Of a stretch of DNA of 15,706 nt, positions 1-7,577 are shown in pieces (positions within the stretch are counted from its first letter, which is position 1; every line of letters starts with the position of its first letter). A model generated the notes under the pieces. The model was not told the origin of the DNA. It searched no databases and saw only the letters and a list, made by a program, of their open reading frames with translations. The DNA comes from Gammaproteobacteria bacterium (GTDB taxonomy: Bacteria; Pseudomonadota; Gammaproteobacteria; SZUA-229): NCBI GenBank assembly GCA_029880105.1, contig JAOUPA010000033.1, forward strand, positions 1 to 15,706. The letters are read 5' to 3'. A program made the translations under genes and the position numbers.

Positions 1-1
1 T

Positions 2-298
2 GCCCGCGAGGTATTTGAAGAGACTGGTCTTAAAATTGCTAATGCCAGCCACGCTGGTTATTCCGATGAGATGCTTGCCATGGCTGGGCGTCACTACCTT
101 ACTTTATATGTCACAGCGGCCTGCCTACCAGGTGAGCCCGTAGTGATGGAGCCGGAGAAGTGTCGGTGCTGGCAGTGGTTTCCTTATGATGATCTACCAG
201 AGCCACTATTTCAGCCCATTCATAATCTTATGAAACAAGTGCCTGATCTGAGTAAGCTACAGATTCACCCGGATATTCGAGAAGGCGTGCAAAAATAA
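2..298 (+). CDS. Nudix hydrolase, NUDT15/MutT-like (5' end missing)
   Basis: The frame is open from the left edge of the window and stops at 296-298, giving the last 98 residues of a protein that begins outside. It opens inside the Nudix box: AREVFEETGL matches the REUXEEXGU core, which binds the divalent metal needed to cleave nucleoside diphosphate derivatives (established for the superfamily). The following HYLTLYVTA and EPEKCRCWQWFPYDDLPEPLFQPI stretches resemble the NUDT15/MTH2-type subgroup, which acts on (oxidised) nucleotides, but substrate cannot be read from this fragment. The initial GX5E part of the box lies outside the window. The last 71 bp overlap the 3' end of the opposite-strand gene at 228-620, and the final 20 or so residues extend past the usual end of the fold. 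Confidence 0.85.
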   Translation, partial: AREVFEETGLKIANASHAGYSDEMLAMAGRHYLTLYVTAACLPGEPVVMEPEKCRCWQWFPYDDLPEPLFQPIHNLMKQVPDLSKLQIHPDIREGVQK

Positions 299-620
299 AA
301 TCAGCAAGGGATGTTTCGATGTGCTCACTGGCCTGAACAAAAAAATGCGCAGCTCGTGCTGGGATAAAGCCAGTCGTCGAAGTCGATGCGGGTAATCTGT
401 ATTGAGTGCGGTAGTTTTTGTTTCTAATCAGATGATGGTCGAAGCCGTGGTTAATATGCCAGCTAATCGCGTGTTCCTGTGCTGTATCGTTATAGCTAAA
501 CTGAAAGCACACTGGTACCTGATCCTTAAACCAGACAAACAAATCCATATTGGCATCAGTAAACCAGCGCTTTAGTTTGCTGCTATTGTTTTGGCGAGTT
601 GAAGAGATTTCCCGTAACAT
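228..620 (-). CDS. Conserved hypothetical protein, 130 aa
   Basis: An ATG at 620-618 is preceded by a strong Shine-Dalgarno (AGGAG, plus-strand 628-632) at 7-nt spacing, which supports both the gene and its start. The 130-residue protein has no signal peptide or membrane segment and is probably cytosolic. It is rich in aromatic residues, with RWFTDANMDLFVWF near the N-terminus, then a polar beta-like segment (VPVCFQFSYND) and an ISWHINHGFDHHLI stretch. This layout resembles a small uncharacterised family seen in proteobacteria (recalled, not searched); I cannot assign a function or a named domain. The gene is convergent with the Nudix gene and overlaps its 3' end by 71 bp, and it is divergent from sucA across a 117-bp gap. 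The C-terminal tail after LLEYPGES, which lies in the overlap, looks unstructured. Confidence 0.75.
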   Translation of the reverse strand: MLREISSTRQNNSSKLKRWFTDANMDLFVWFKDQVPVCFQFSYNDTAQEHAISWHINHGFDHHLIRNKNYRTQYRLPASTSTTGFIPARAAHFFVQASEHIETSLADFIFARLLEYPGESVAYSDQALVS

Positions 621-639
621 AATATAACTCCTATATGTA

Positions 640-668
640 TTGATTAACTGCTTACTGATTAATATAGG
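640..668 (+). promoter_or_regulatory. Candidate sigma-70 promoter for sucA
   Basis: TTGATT (640-645) and TATAGG (663-668) are separated by exactly 17 bp, giving four of six matches to each sigma-70 consensus hexamer. Transcription would start near 675 and leave a leader of roughly 60 nt before sucA. It lies in the divergent gap between the minus-strand hypothetical gene and the suc operon. This is pattern matching only; an upstream promoter outside the window could also contribute. Confidence 0.35.
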
Positions 669-737
669 CTTAGTTTGCTGCGCATTCTGTGAACGACTTC
701 TACAATTGAGAGAAACATTAAGAGGTATTTGTAAAAA

Positions 738-3608
738 ATGGAGCAGTCCGTTGGCTTAAGCATGCAGGAACTGTGGGACAGTTCACAATTAAGTGGTGGC
801 AGTGCGGCCTGGCTTGAAGCGCTCTATGAAAATTACCTTAGGGATCCTGATGGAGTCGATCCACAATGGCGGACATTTTTTGATCAGTTACCTGAAGTAG
901 GAAAGGGTAACGGGGCCTCCGGGCATGAAATTCCCCATGATGAAGTGCGTGATTATTTCAAAGCCCTGGCCAGAGAGCATCAGCATGCCTCGGCACCATC
1001 GAAGGCCTATATCGTTGAGCAGGAACAGAAACAGGTTCACGTGCTGCAATTGATCAATGCCTATCGTTTTCGTGGGCATCAACAGGCCAGAATAAATCCA
1101 CTGGAGCCGTCACGAGGCGACAATATTGCAGAGCTGGCACTTGAATACCATGGGTTGAGTGCGAGCGATCTGGATACGGAATTTGAAACGGGTTCACTTT
1201 ATGGGCCGGATAGCGCAACGCTCGCTGATATTTTTAGCACACTAGTGAAGAGTTATTGTGGATCCATTGGTTCAGAATATATGCATATTCTGGCCACAGG
1301 AGAAAAACGCTGGATACAGCAACGCATAGAAGGTGCGGCCAATAGTTCAGAATTAAGTATTGAAGAGAAAAAAAATATTCTGCTGGAACTAACAGAAGCT
1401 GAGGGCCTGGAAAAATTCTTGCATACAAAATATGTTGGGCAGAAACGGTTTTCACTGGAAGGTGGCGAGTCACTGATACCACTACTTGATGAGCTGGTAA
1501 GGCATGCTGGATCTCAGGGTGTGAAGGAAGTTGTTATTGGTATGGCACATCGTGGTCGTTTGAATGTGCTGGTTAATATCATGGGGAAAACACCGGCCGA
1601 GTTATTTAGTGAATTTGAAGGTACCAAACAGGTTAAAGAACTTACTGGCGATGTGAAATACCACCTGGGTTTTTCATCCAATATGAGTACACCCGGCGGT
1701 CCGGTGCATCTGGCGCTGGCGTTTAATCCCTCACACCTTGAAATTGTTGCCCCCGTGGTTGAAGGCTCAGTTCGGTCGCGCCAGTTCAGGCGTGGCGATG
1801 CCGAAGGTGTTCAGGTGATACCGGTACAGATACACGGTGATGCCGCGTTCTCGGGTCAGGGCGTGGTCATGGAGACTCTGCAGATGTCACAGTCACGAGG
1901 TTATTCAACCAAGGGAACGATACATATCATCATCAATAACCAGATTGGTTTTACCACCAGTAATCAGAAAGATGCGCGTTCAACAAATTACTGTACTGAT
2001 GTGGCGAAAATAGTGGATGCGCCGGTTTTCCATGTCAATGGTGATGACCCCGAAGCGGTGGTACGCGTCACCCGCATCGCCATGGATTTCCGCATGAAGT
2101 TCAAGAAAGATGTAGTCATCGATATGTTCTGCTATCGCAGGCACGGACACAATGAGGCGGATGAACCAAAGGCAACGCAGCCGATGATGTATCAAAAAAT
2201 TGCCGTCTTACCAACAACACGTCAGCTGTATGCTCAGAAGCTTGTGAGTGAAGGCAGTATCACGCAGGAGAAGACCGAGCAGATGGTGGCTGAGGTGCGC
2301 AAGATACTAGAGGCAGGTGACTGTATCGTGGAGAACAAGGTACCGGATGATCAGGTAGATGCCACAGAGCTGGTTGACTGGGCGCCATACACGGTCTGCT
2401 CATCACTGGAAGATGTAGATACCGGTGTTGCGGTCGATGTTATGCGCAAGCTCAGTGATACCATGCAACAGCTACCCGATGGATTTGTGCTGCACCCGCG
2501 CGTGGCAAAAATTATTGCCGACAGGCATAAGATGAGTGTTGGCGGCCTGCCGATCGACTGGGGGTATGCCGAGATTATGGCGTATGCCACATTGGTCAAT
2601 GATGGCTACTCAGTGCGACTGTCCGGGCAGGACAGTGGTCGTGGTACCTTCTTTCATCGTCATGCAGTGCTGCATAATCAGAATAAACGCGTGGCCTTTG
2701 TGCCGCTTAGAAGTATCGGTAAAGATAGAAATAATTTTCTGGTGATTGATTCACTGCTATCAGAGCTCGCCGTACTTGCCTTTGAATATGGTTTCGCGAC
2801 AGCCGATCCCAAAACATTGACGATCTGGGAGGCGCAGTTTGGTGATTTTGCTAACGGCGCACAGGTAGTGATTGATCAGTTTATTTCAGCGGGCGAACAT
2901 AAGTGGGGCAGGGCCTGTGGTCTGACTATGTTGTTGCCGCATGGTTTTGAAGGCCAGGGCGCAGAGCACTCATCGGCCAGGCTCGAACGTTTTCTGCAAT
3001 TATGTGCAGAGAAAAATATGCAGGTATGTGTACCATCAACGCCGGCACAGATCTTTCATCTTTTGCGCAGGCAGATGGTGCGTAATAGTCGCAAGCCACT
3101 CATCGTGATGACGCCGAAGAGTTTATTGCGTCACAAGTTATGTGTCAGCTCACTTGATGATCTGGCAACTGGCTATTACCAGAGGGTTATTGCCGAGGTC
3201 GATGATATCAATCCAAAGAAAGTGGATTACGTGATTTTGTGTAGTGGTAAGGTCTATTATGACCTGCTGGAAAAACGCCGTGAAGAAAAGCGGGAAAATG
3301 TTGGGATTGTGCGTATTGAACAACCCTATCCATTCCCGGCAGATGAGCTGAATGCATTGTTGAAGTGTTACACTAAAACCAGTCAGCTAGTCTGGTGTCA
3401 GGAAGAGCCAAAGAATCAGGGCGCCTGGGATTTTATTGAGCCACGCATAAGGGCAGCGCTGAAAAAGGACTGGGATTTGCAATATGTCGGTCGTGAGTCA
3501 TCTTCTGCACCTGCTGTCGGCTCTGCCAAACTGCACGCGATTCAACAGGCTGAGCTGGTAGAGCGCGCAATATTTTTTGAAGCTCAGAAACTGGAAAAGA
3601 AAAAGTAA
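738..3608 (+). CDS. sucA: 2-oxoglutarate dehydrogenase E1 component (SucA)
   Basis: This is the thiamine-diphosphate-dependent decarboxylase of the 2-oxoglutarate dehydrogenase complex: it decarboxylates 2-oxoglutarate and transfers the succinyl group to the lipoyl arm of SucB. The 956-residue product is close to E. coli SucA (933). An N-terminal segment at about 20-50 (LEALYENYLRDPDGVDPQW) matches the E1o-specific region known to contact E2. MAHRGRLNVL (269-278) and HLALAFNPSHLE (about 328) are signature stretches. The ThDP/Mg site is the GDAAF...NNQIGF motif, starting at Gly367-Asp368 with Asn400-Asn401 and a typical 30-35 residue spacing. RHGHNEADEP (468-477) and GFEGQGAEHSSAR (736-748) mark the pyrimidine-binding transketolase domain, followed by the E1o C-terminal domain ending around YVGRESSSAPAVGS. 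The ATG at 738 follows AGAGG at a longish 12-nt spacing. First gene of the operon, with 25 nt to sucB. No lesion seen. Confidence 0.98.
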   Translation: MEQSVGLSMQELWDSSQLSGGSAAWLEALYENYLRDPDGVDPQWRTFFDQLPEVGKGNGASGHEIPHDEVRDYFKALAREHQHASAPSKAYIVEQEQKQVHVLQLINAYRFRGHQQARINPLEPSRGDNIAELALEYHGLSASDLDTEFETGSLYGPDSATLADIFSTLVKSYCGSIGSEYMHILATGEKRWIQQRIEGAANSSELSIEEKKNILLELTEAEGLEKFLHTKYVGQKRFSLEGGESLIPLLDELVRHAGSQGVKEVVIGMAHRGRLNVLVNIMGKTPAELFSEFEGTKQVKELTGDVKYHLGFSSNMSTPGGPVHLALAFNPSHLEIVAPVVEGSVRSRQFRRGDAEGVQVIPVQIHGDAAFSGQGVVMETLQMSQSRGYSTKGTIHIIINNQIGFTTSNQKDARSTNYCTDVAKIVDAPVFHVNGDDPEAVVRVTRIAMDFRMKFKKDVVIDMFCYRRHGHNEADEPKATQPMMYQKIAVLPTTRQLYAQKLVSEGSITQEKTEQMVAEVRKILEAGDCIVENKVPDDQVDATELVDWAPYTVCSSLEDVDTGVAVDVMRKLSDTMQQLPDGFVLHPRVAKIIADRHKMSVGGLPIDWGYAEIMAYATLVNDGYSVRLSGQDSGRGTFFHRHAVLHNQNKRVAFVPLRSIGKDRNNFLVIDSLLSELAVLAFEYGFATADPKTLTIWEAQFGDFANGAQVVIDQFISAGEHKWGRACGLTMLLPHGFEGQGAEHSSARLERFLQLCAEKNMQVCVPSTPAQIFHLLRRQMVRNSRKPLIVMTPKSLLRHKLCVSSLDDLATGYYQRVIAEVDDINPKKVDYVILCSGKVYYDLLEKRREEKRENVGIVRIEQPYPFPADELNALLKCYTKTSQLVWCQEEPKNQGAWDFIEPRIRAALKKDWDLQYVGRESSSAPAVGSAKLHAIQQAELVERAIFFEAQKLEKKK

Positions 3609-3619
3609 TTGTCAAAAAA

Positions 3620-3637
3620 ATGAGCACAGAGATATGA
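3620..3637 (+). other. Five-codon mini-ORF overlapping the sucB start
   Basis: In the 25-nt sucA-sucB gap an ATG at 3620 opens a five-codon frame (MSTEI, then TGA at 3635-3637). Its stop overlaps the sucB start as ATGA (3634-3637). The mini-ORF codes for almost the same residues as the start of sucB (MSIEI), and the two 15-nt stretches agree at 11 positions. It may be a decayed duplicate start or a coupling leader, or chance; no clear ribosome binding site precedes it. Confidence 0.2.
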
Positions 3638-4893
3638 GTATCGAAATAAAAGTACCTGAGTTGCCCGAATCCATAGCCGATGCGGTGGTCGTTCACTGGT
3701 ATAAGAAACAGGGTGAGGCGATCAGCCAGGACGAGAATCTGGTCGATCTCGAAACTGACAAGGTGGTACTCGAAGTGCCGGCGATAAGTTCAGGTGTGCT
3801 TGAAAAAATATTTTTTGAAGAAGGCTCGGTGGTGACTGCAGGACAGGTGCTGGCGATTATTAATGAATCCGCTGTAGCAACAAAAGAAAAAACGACAGCG
3901 AGCGCCACCTCAATCTCGAAACCAGTAGCCGCAGCAGCAAAATCAAACGATGAGGTAGTAAGTCACGTTATTATTAGCCCGTCAGCAGAAAAAATGATGC
4001 GCGAGCATGGTATTGAAGCGGCGATGGTAAAGGGTAGTGGTAAGCAAGGGCGTATTCTCAAGGAGGATGTACTTTTATTTATAGAAAATAAAAATACCGA
4101 ATTGGCGCCAAAAATGGCGGCTGCGCAAGCGGCATCTATTAGTGCACCGAAAAAATCGGGTGCTGTAAAAATTAATATTGAATCCAGCGGCCAGCGAATT
4201 GAGAAACGTGTGCCGATGACACGCCTGCGTGCACGCATCGCTGAGCGTTTACTGCAGGCACAACAGAACGCCGCAATCCTGACTACCTTCAATGAAGTCA
4301 ATATGAAACCGGTGATGGAACTACGCACAAAACACAAGGACAGGTTTGAAAAAGAATATGGCACCAAGCTGGGTTTTATGTCTTTCTTTGTTAAGGCATC
4401 GCTCGAGGCACTGAAAAAATTCCCGGCGGTAAATGCCTCGATTGATGGCAGTGATATTGTTTATCACGGTTATTATGATATTGGTATCGCTGTTTCTGGT
4501 ACGAACGGCCTGGTGGTGCCGGTAGTGCGTAACGCGGAAGAGCTGAATATGGCCGAAATCGAACAGAGTATTGTCGATTACGCGATGAAGGCGCGTGAAA
4601 ATAAATTGAGTATCGAAGAAATTACCGGTGGTACCTTTACTATTTCCAATGGTGGTGTCTTTGGTTCGATGTTGTCGACGCCGATATTGAATCCACCACA
4701 AAGTGCGATACTGGGTATGCATACTATTAAGGAACGTGCCATGGTGGTCGATGGTGAAATTGTTGTACTGCCGATGATGTATCTGGCGCTGTCCTATGAT
4801 CATCGCATTATTGATGGTCGCGAAGCGGTGCAGTTTCTGGTGACAATAAAAGATATGCTGGAAGACCCCTCAAGAATGTGGCTGGGTGTCTGA
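3634..4893 (+). CDS. sucB: 2-oxoglutarate dehydrogenase E2, dihydrolipoyllysine succinyltransferase (SucB)
   Basis: SucB is the structural core of the complex and transfers the succinyl group from its lipoyl arm to CoA. The 419-residue protein (E. coli: about 405) has the standard order: a lipoyl domain at about 2-76 with the lipoylated lysine K43 in DLETDKVVLEVPA; an Ala/Lys/Ser-rich linker; a peripheral-subunit binding domain at about 113-149 (ISPSAEKMMREHGI...GRILKEDV) for E1/E3; a second linker; and the acyltransferase catalytic domain from about 190. The catalytic HxxxDG motif is H390-RII-D394-G in SYDHRIIDGREAV. I chose the ATG at 3634 because MSIEIKVPELPES is the canonical family N-terminus; the frame is open further upstream (to 3577) but that would overlap sucA and add unrelated residues. 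The ribosome binding site is weak, so translation may be coupled to sucA. Confidence 0.97.
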   Translation: MSIEIKVPELPESIADAVVVHWYKKQGEAISQDENLVDLETDKVVLEVPAISSGVLEKIFFEEGSVVTAGQVLAIINESAVATKEKTTASATSISKPVAAAAKSNDEVVSHVIISPSAEKMMREHGIEAAMVKGSGKQGRILKEDVLLFIENKNTELAPKMAAAQAASISAPKKSGAVKINIESSGQRIEKRVPMTRLRARIAERLLQAQQNAAILTTFNEVNMKPVMELRTKHKDRFEKEYGTKLGFMSFFVKASLEALKKFPAVNASIDGSDIVYHGYYDIGIAVSGTNGLVVPVVRNAEELNMAEIEQSIVDYAMKARENKLSIEEITGGTFTISNGGVFGSMLSTPILNPPQSAILGMHTIKERAMVVDGEIVVLPMMYLALSYDHRIIDGREAVQFLVTIKDMLEDPSRMWLGV

Positions 4894-4908
4894 TCTGCGG
4901 GGTAAGAA

Positions 4909-6339
4909 ATGAATAAACAATACGATGTTGTGGTAATTGGAGCAGGCCCGGGCGGTTATGTTGCGGCCATACGCTGTGCGCAACTGGGGCTGAAAGTGGC
5001 CTGTGTTGATGAGTGGCATAACGCCAAGGGCGAGTCATTGTTAGGCGGCACGTGTTTGAATGTGGGTTGTATCCCCTCCAAGGCCCTGCTTGAGTCCTCC
5101 CATCTTTATGCTGCAGCACAAAATGAATTCAAGGATCATGGTATCGGTATCGGCAAGATAAGTATTGATGTGCCTGCGATGGTGGCGCGCAAGAATAAGG
5201 TAGTGCAGGAACTTACGCAGGGAATTAGTGCGCTGTTTAAGGCCAACGGTGTTGATTTTATTCATGGTCACGCGCGCCTGGAGCAGGGCAAGAAAGTAGT
5301 TGTGCGCGAGCGTGGCAAAAAGAAAATACTGGCAAGGCTGGAAGCGGAGAATATTATTCTCGCTGCCGGATCATCCTCGGTGCATATCGATCAGGCGCCG
5401 CTCGACCAGAAATATATCGTTGATTCAACCGGTGCACTGGAGTTCGATGCCGTACCAAAACGGCTCGGCATTATCGGCGCCGGTGCTATTGGTCTTGAAC
5501 TGGGTAGTGTCTGGTCACGTCTCGGTTCAGAGGTGGTGCTGATCGAGGCCATGGATGAATTCCTGTCAATTGCCGATCAGCAGATTTCACGCACAGCATT
5601 TCGCAGTTACAAAAAACAGGGCCTGGATATTCGTATCAATGCGCGCCTGTTATCAGCCACTGTAAAAAACAAAGAGGTGCACGTCACCTATGAAGATAAC
5701 CGTGGTGCACAACAGGTGGTATTCGACAAACTGATCGTTGCAGTCGGCCGTAAACCAAATAGCGACACCATGTTCGGTGATGAGATGGAACTGGAACTTG
5801 ATGAGCGCGCCTTTATCCATGTCAATAAATATTGCGAGACCAGTGTGCCAGGTATCTATGCGATTGGTGACCTGGTGCGTGGCCCGATGCTGGCGCATAA
5901 GGCCTCCGAAGAAGGCATTATGGTGGCAGAGCGCATCGCGGGTCAGGTATCCAGCTTGAACTACGACCATATTCCCTCGGTGATTTATACCCAGCCCGAA
6001 ATTGCCTGGGTCGGTAAAACCGAACAGGCCTGCGAGGCTGAAGCGATACCTGTCAATATTGGTGTCTTCCCGATGAGTGCCAGTGGTCGTGCACGCGCTA
6101 TGGGAAATAACGAAGGCATGGTCAAAATAATTGCACATAAAGAAACCGACCGCGTGCTCGGTGTCCATATATTTTCTGCGCAGGCCTCCGAGCTGATATC
6201 GCAGGCGGTGACCGCGATGCAAATGCAGGCCAGCGCCGAAGATATTGCGATGACCATCTTTGCCCATCCAACCCTGGCAGAGTCTATTCACGAGGCAGCC
6301 CTTGCCGTTGATAAGCGTGCTATTCATATAAAGAGTTAA
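4909..6339 (+). CDS. lpd: Dihydrolipoyl dehydrogenase E3 (Lpd)
   Basis: This is the FAD- and NAD-dependent E3 subunit that reoxidises the dihydrolipoyl arm of SucB and yields NADH. The 476-residue length is typical. The N-terminal FAD dinucleotide fold has GAGPGGY (11-17); the redox-active disulfide is C49/C54 in GGTCLNVGCIPSK; the central NAD fold has GIIGAGAIGLELGSVW; the second FAD contact is AIGDLVRGPMLAHKASEEG; and the C-terminal dimerisation domain carries the catalytic H453/E458 pair in HPTLAESIHEA, which helps complete the partner subunit's active site in the homodimer. The ATG at 4909 follows GGGGTAAG and lies 15 nt after sucB. Its position between sucB and sucC marks it as the E3 assigned to this complex (like lpdG of Pseudomonas), although E3 is often shared with pyruvate dehydrogenase and glycine cleavage. 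Confidence 0.97.
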   Translation: MNKQYDVVVIGAGPGGYVAAIRCAQLGLKVACVDEWHNAKGESLLGGTCLNVGCIPSKALLESSHLYAAAQNEFKDHGIGIGKISIDVPAMVARKNKVVQELTQGISALFKANGVDFIHGHARLEQGKKVVVRERGKKKILARLEAENIILAAGSSSVHIDQAPLDQKYIVDSTGALEFDAVPKRLGIIGAGAIGLELGSVWSRLGSEVVLIEAMDEFLSIADQQISRTAFRSYKKQGLDIRINARLLSATVKNKEVHVTYEDNRGAQQVVFDKLIVAVGRKPNSDTMFGDEMELELDERAFIHVNKYCETSVPGIYAIGDLVRGPMLAHKASEEGIMVAERIAGQVSSLNYDHIPSVIYTQPEIAWVGKTEQACEAEAIPVNIGVFPMSASGRARAMGNNEGMVKIIAHKETDRVLGVHIFSAQASELISQAVTAMQMQASAEDIAMTIFAHPTLAESIHEAALAVDKRAIHIKS

Positions 6340-6349
6340 ATAAAATCCG

Positions 6350-6355
6350 TATAAT
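6350..6355 (+). promoter_or_regulatory. Perfect TATAAT in the lpd-sucC gap (possible internal promoter)
   Basis: The 71-nt lpd-sucC gap is the longest inside the operon, is AT-rich, and contains an exact -10 consensus at 6350-6355. No good -35 hexamer sits 16-18 bp upstream (the bases there are AT-rich but unlike TTGACA). If active it would start transcription near 6362 and give sucCD an extra transcript. The same gap could instead hold an untranslated regulatory element; structured RNA motifs upstream of suc genes are known in some proteobacteria, but I cannot recognise one here. Confidence 0.25.
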
Positions 6356-6410
6356 AAATCATCCGATAATAACGAGAGTGCTTTGCAGGAAGTGCTCAAG
6401 AAGGTAAGCA

Positions 6411-7577
6411 ATGAATTTACATGAGTATCAGGCGAAAAAAGTTTTTGCCCAGTACGGCCTGCCCGTGCCGAATAACCAGGTGGTGCAGTCTGTTGCCGAT
6501 GTCAGTAACGCGGTAAACGCACTTGAAGGCCACCGCTGGGTGGTGAAGGCACAGGTGCATGCCGGTGGTCGCGGCAAGGCTGGTGGTGTCAAACTGGTCG
6601 ATGACCGTGAAACACTCTCACATACCGTCGGCGAAATGCTAGGCACACGCCTGGTTACCTTTCAAACGGGTGACGATGGCCAGCCGGTTAACCAGGTGCT
6701 GATTGAAGAGACCTGCGAGATCGCACGTGAGCTTTATCTGGGTGCAGTGATCGACCGTTCTTCTCGCCGAGTGGTTATCATGGCCTCAACCGAAGGTGGC
6801 ACCGAGATCGAAAAAGTTGCCGAAGAGACGCCGGAAAAAATTCTTAAAACCACGGTCAACCCACTCACTGGCCTGCAACCCTTCCAGGGCCGACAGCTGG
6901 CCTTTGGTCTTGGGCTTGAAGGTGACCAGATCAAGCAGTTTGGTAAACTCTTGGCCGGTCTGGCGAAGATGTTTGTTGAGAAAGACCTGAGCCTGGTGGA
7001 GATTAATCCACTGGTGGTTACCAAAGGCGGTGGTCTGATCTGTCTCGATGGCAAAATTAATATTGATGACAACGCACTTTATCGTCAGCCCGACCTGCTA
7101 GCGATGCGCGATGTCTCGCAGGAAGACGAACGTGAAAACCGCGCCAAGGAATGGGATCTCAATTACATCTCGCTGGATGGTGATATCGGCTGCATGGTCA
7201 ACGGTGCCGGTCTGGCAATGGCGACCATGGACCTGATCAAACTCTGTGGTGGCGAGCCCGCCAACTTCCTCGATGTCGGTGGTGGCGCGACCAAAGAGCG
7301 TGTTGCCGAGGCATTCAAAATCATCCTGTCCGATAAAAACGTCAAAGGCATACTGGTAAATATCTTTGGTGGCATCGTGCGTTGCGACCTGATTGCCGAG
7401 GGCATTATTGGCGCCGCCGAAGAGGTACAACTGAACGTGCCGGTGGTGGTGCGTCTTGAAGGCAACAATGCAGAGCGGGGCACGCAGTTGTTGAACGAAT
7501 CGAGTCTCAATTTAATTGCGGCCACGGGTCTGACCGATGCGGCTGAGAAAATCGTTAGCGAGGTAAAAAAATCATGA
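6411..7577 (+). CDS. sucC: Succinyl-CoA synthetase beta subunit (SucC)
   Basis: SucC pairs with SucD to convert succinyl-CoA, phosphate and NDP to succinate, CoA and NTP, the substrate-level phosphorylation step of the TCA cycle. At 388 residues it equals E. coli SucC. It begins with the family-typical MNLHEYQAKKVFAQYGLPVP and has an N-terminal ATP-grasp domain (about 2-205) with the nucleotide-binding HAGGRGKAGGVKLV stretch and VEINPLVV. The C-terminal ligase/CoA domain (from about 262) has MVNGAGLAMATMD, NFLDVGGGA and NIFGGIVRCD. The ATG at 6411 is preceded by AAGGT at a suitable distance. Its TGA overlaps the sucD ATG (ATGA), consistent with translational coupling and equal subunit supply. 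Nucleotide preference (ATP or GTP) was not determined. Confidence 0.98.
   Translation: MNLHEYQAKKVFAQYGLPVPNNQVVQSVADVSNAVNALEGHRWVVKAQVHAGGRGKAGGVKLVDDRETLSHTVGEMLGTRLVTFQTGDDGQPVNQVLIEETCEIARELYLGAVIDRSSRRVVIMASTEGGTEIEKVAEETPEKILKTTVNPLTGLQPFQGRQLAFGLGLEGDQIKQFGKLLAGLAKMFVEKDLSLVEINPLVVTKGGGLICLDGKINIDDNALYRQPDLLAMRDVSQEDERENRAKEWDLNYISLDGDIGCMVNGAGLAMATMDLIKLCGGEPANFLDVGGGATKERVAEAFKIILSDKNVKGILVNIFGGIVRCDLIAEGIIGAAEEVQLNVPVVVRLEGNNAERGTQLLNESSLNLIAATGLTDAAEKIVSEVKKS

Noticed and set aside
3577..3633. Upstream start for sucB inside sucA
   Set aside because: It would add 19 Lys/Arg/Asn-rich residues before the canonical MSIEIKVPELPES and overlap sucA by 32 nt.
4321..4803. A 160-codon minus-strand frame opposite sucB
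   Set aside because: Antisense shadow of the SucB catalytic domain, rich in His, Arg, Asn and Thr without any known motif.
5653..6411. A 252-codon minus-strand frame opposite lpd
   Set aside because: It lies wholly against a clearly functional lpd gene, has biased His/Asn content typical of an antisense shadow, and shows no domain.
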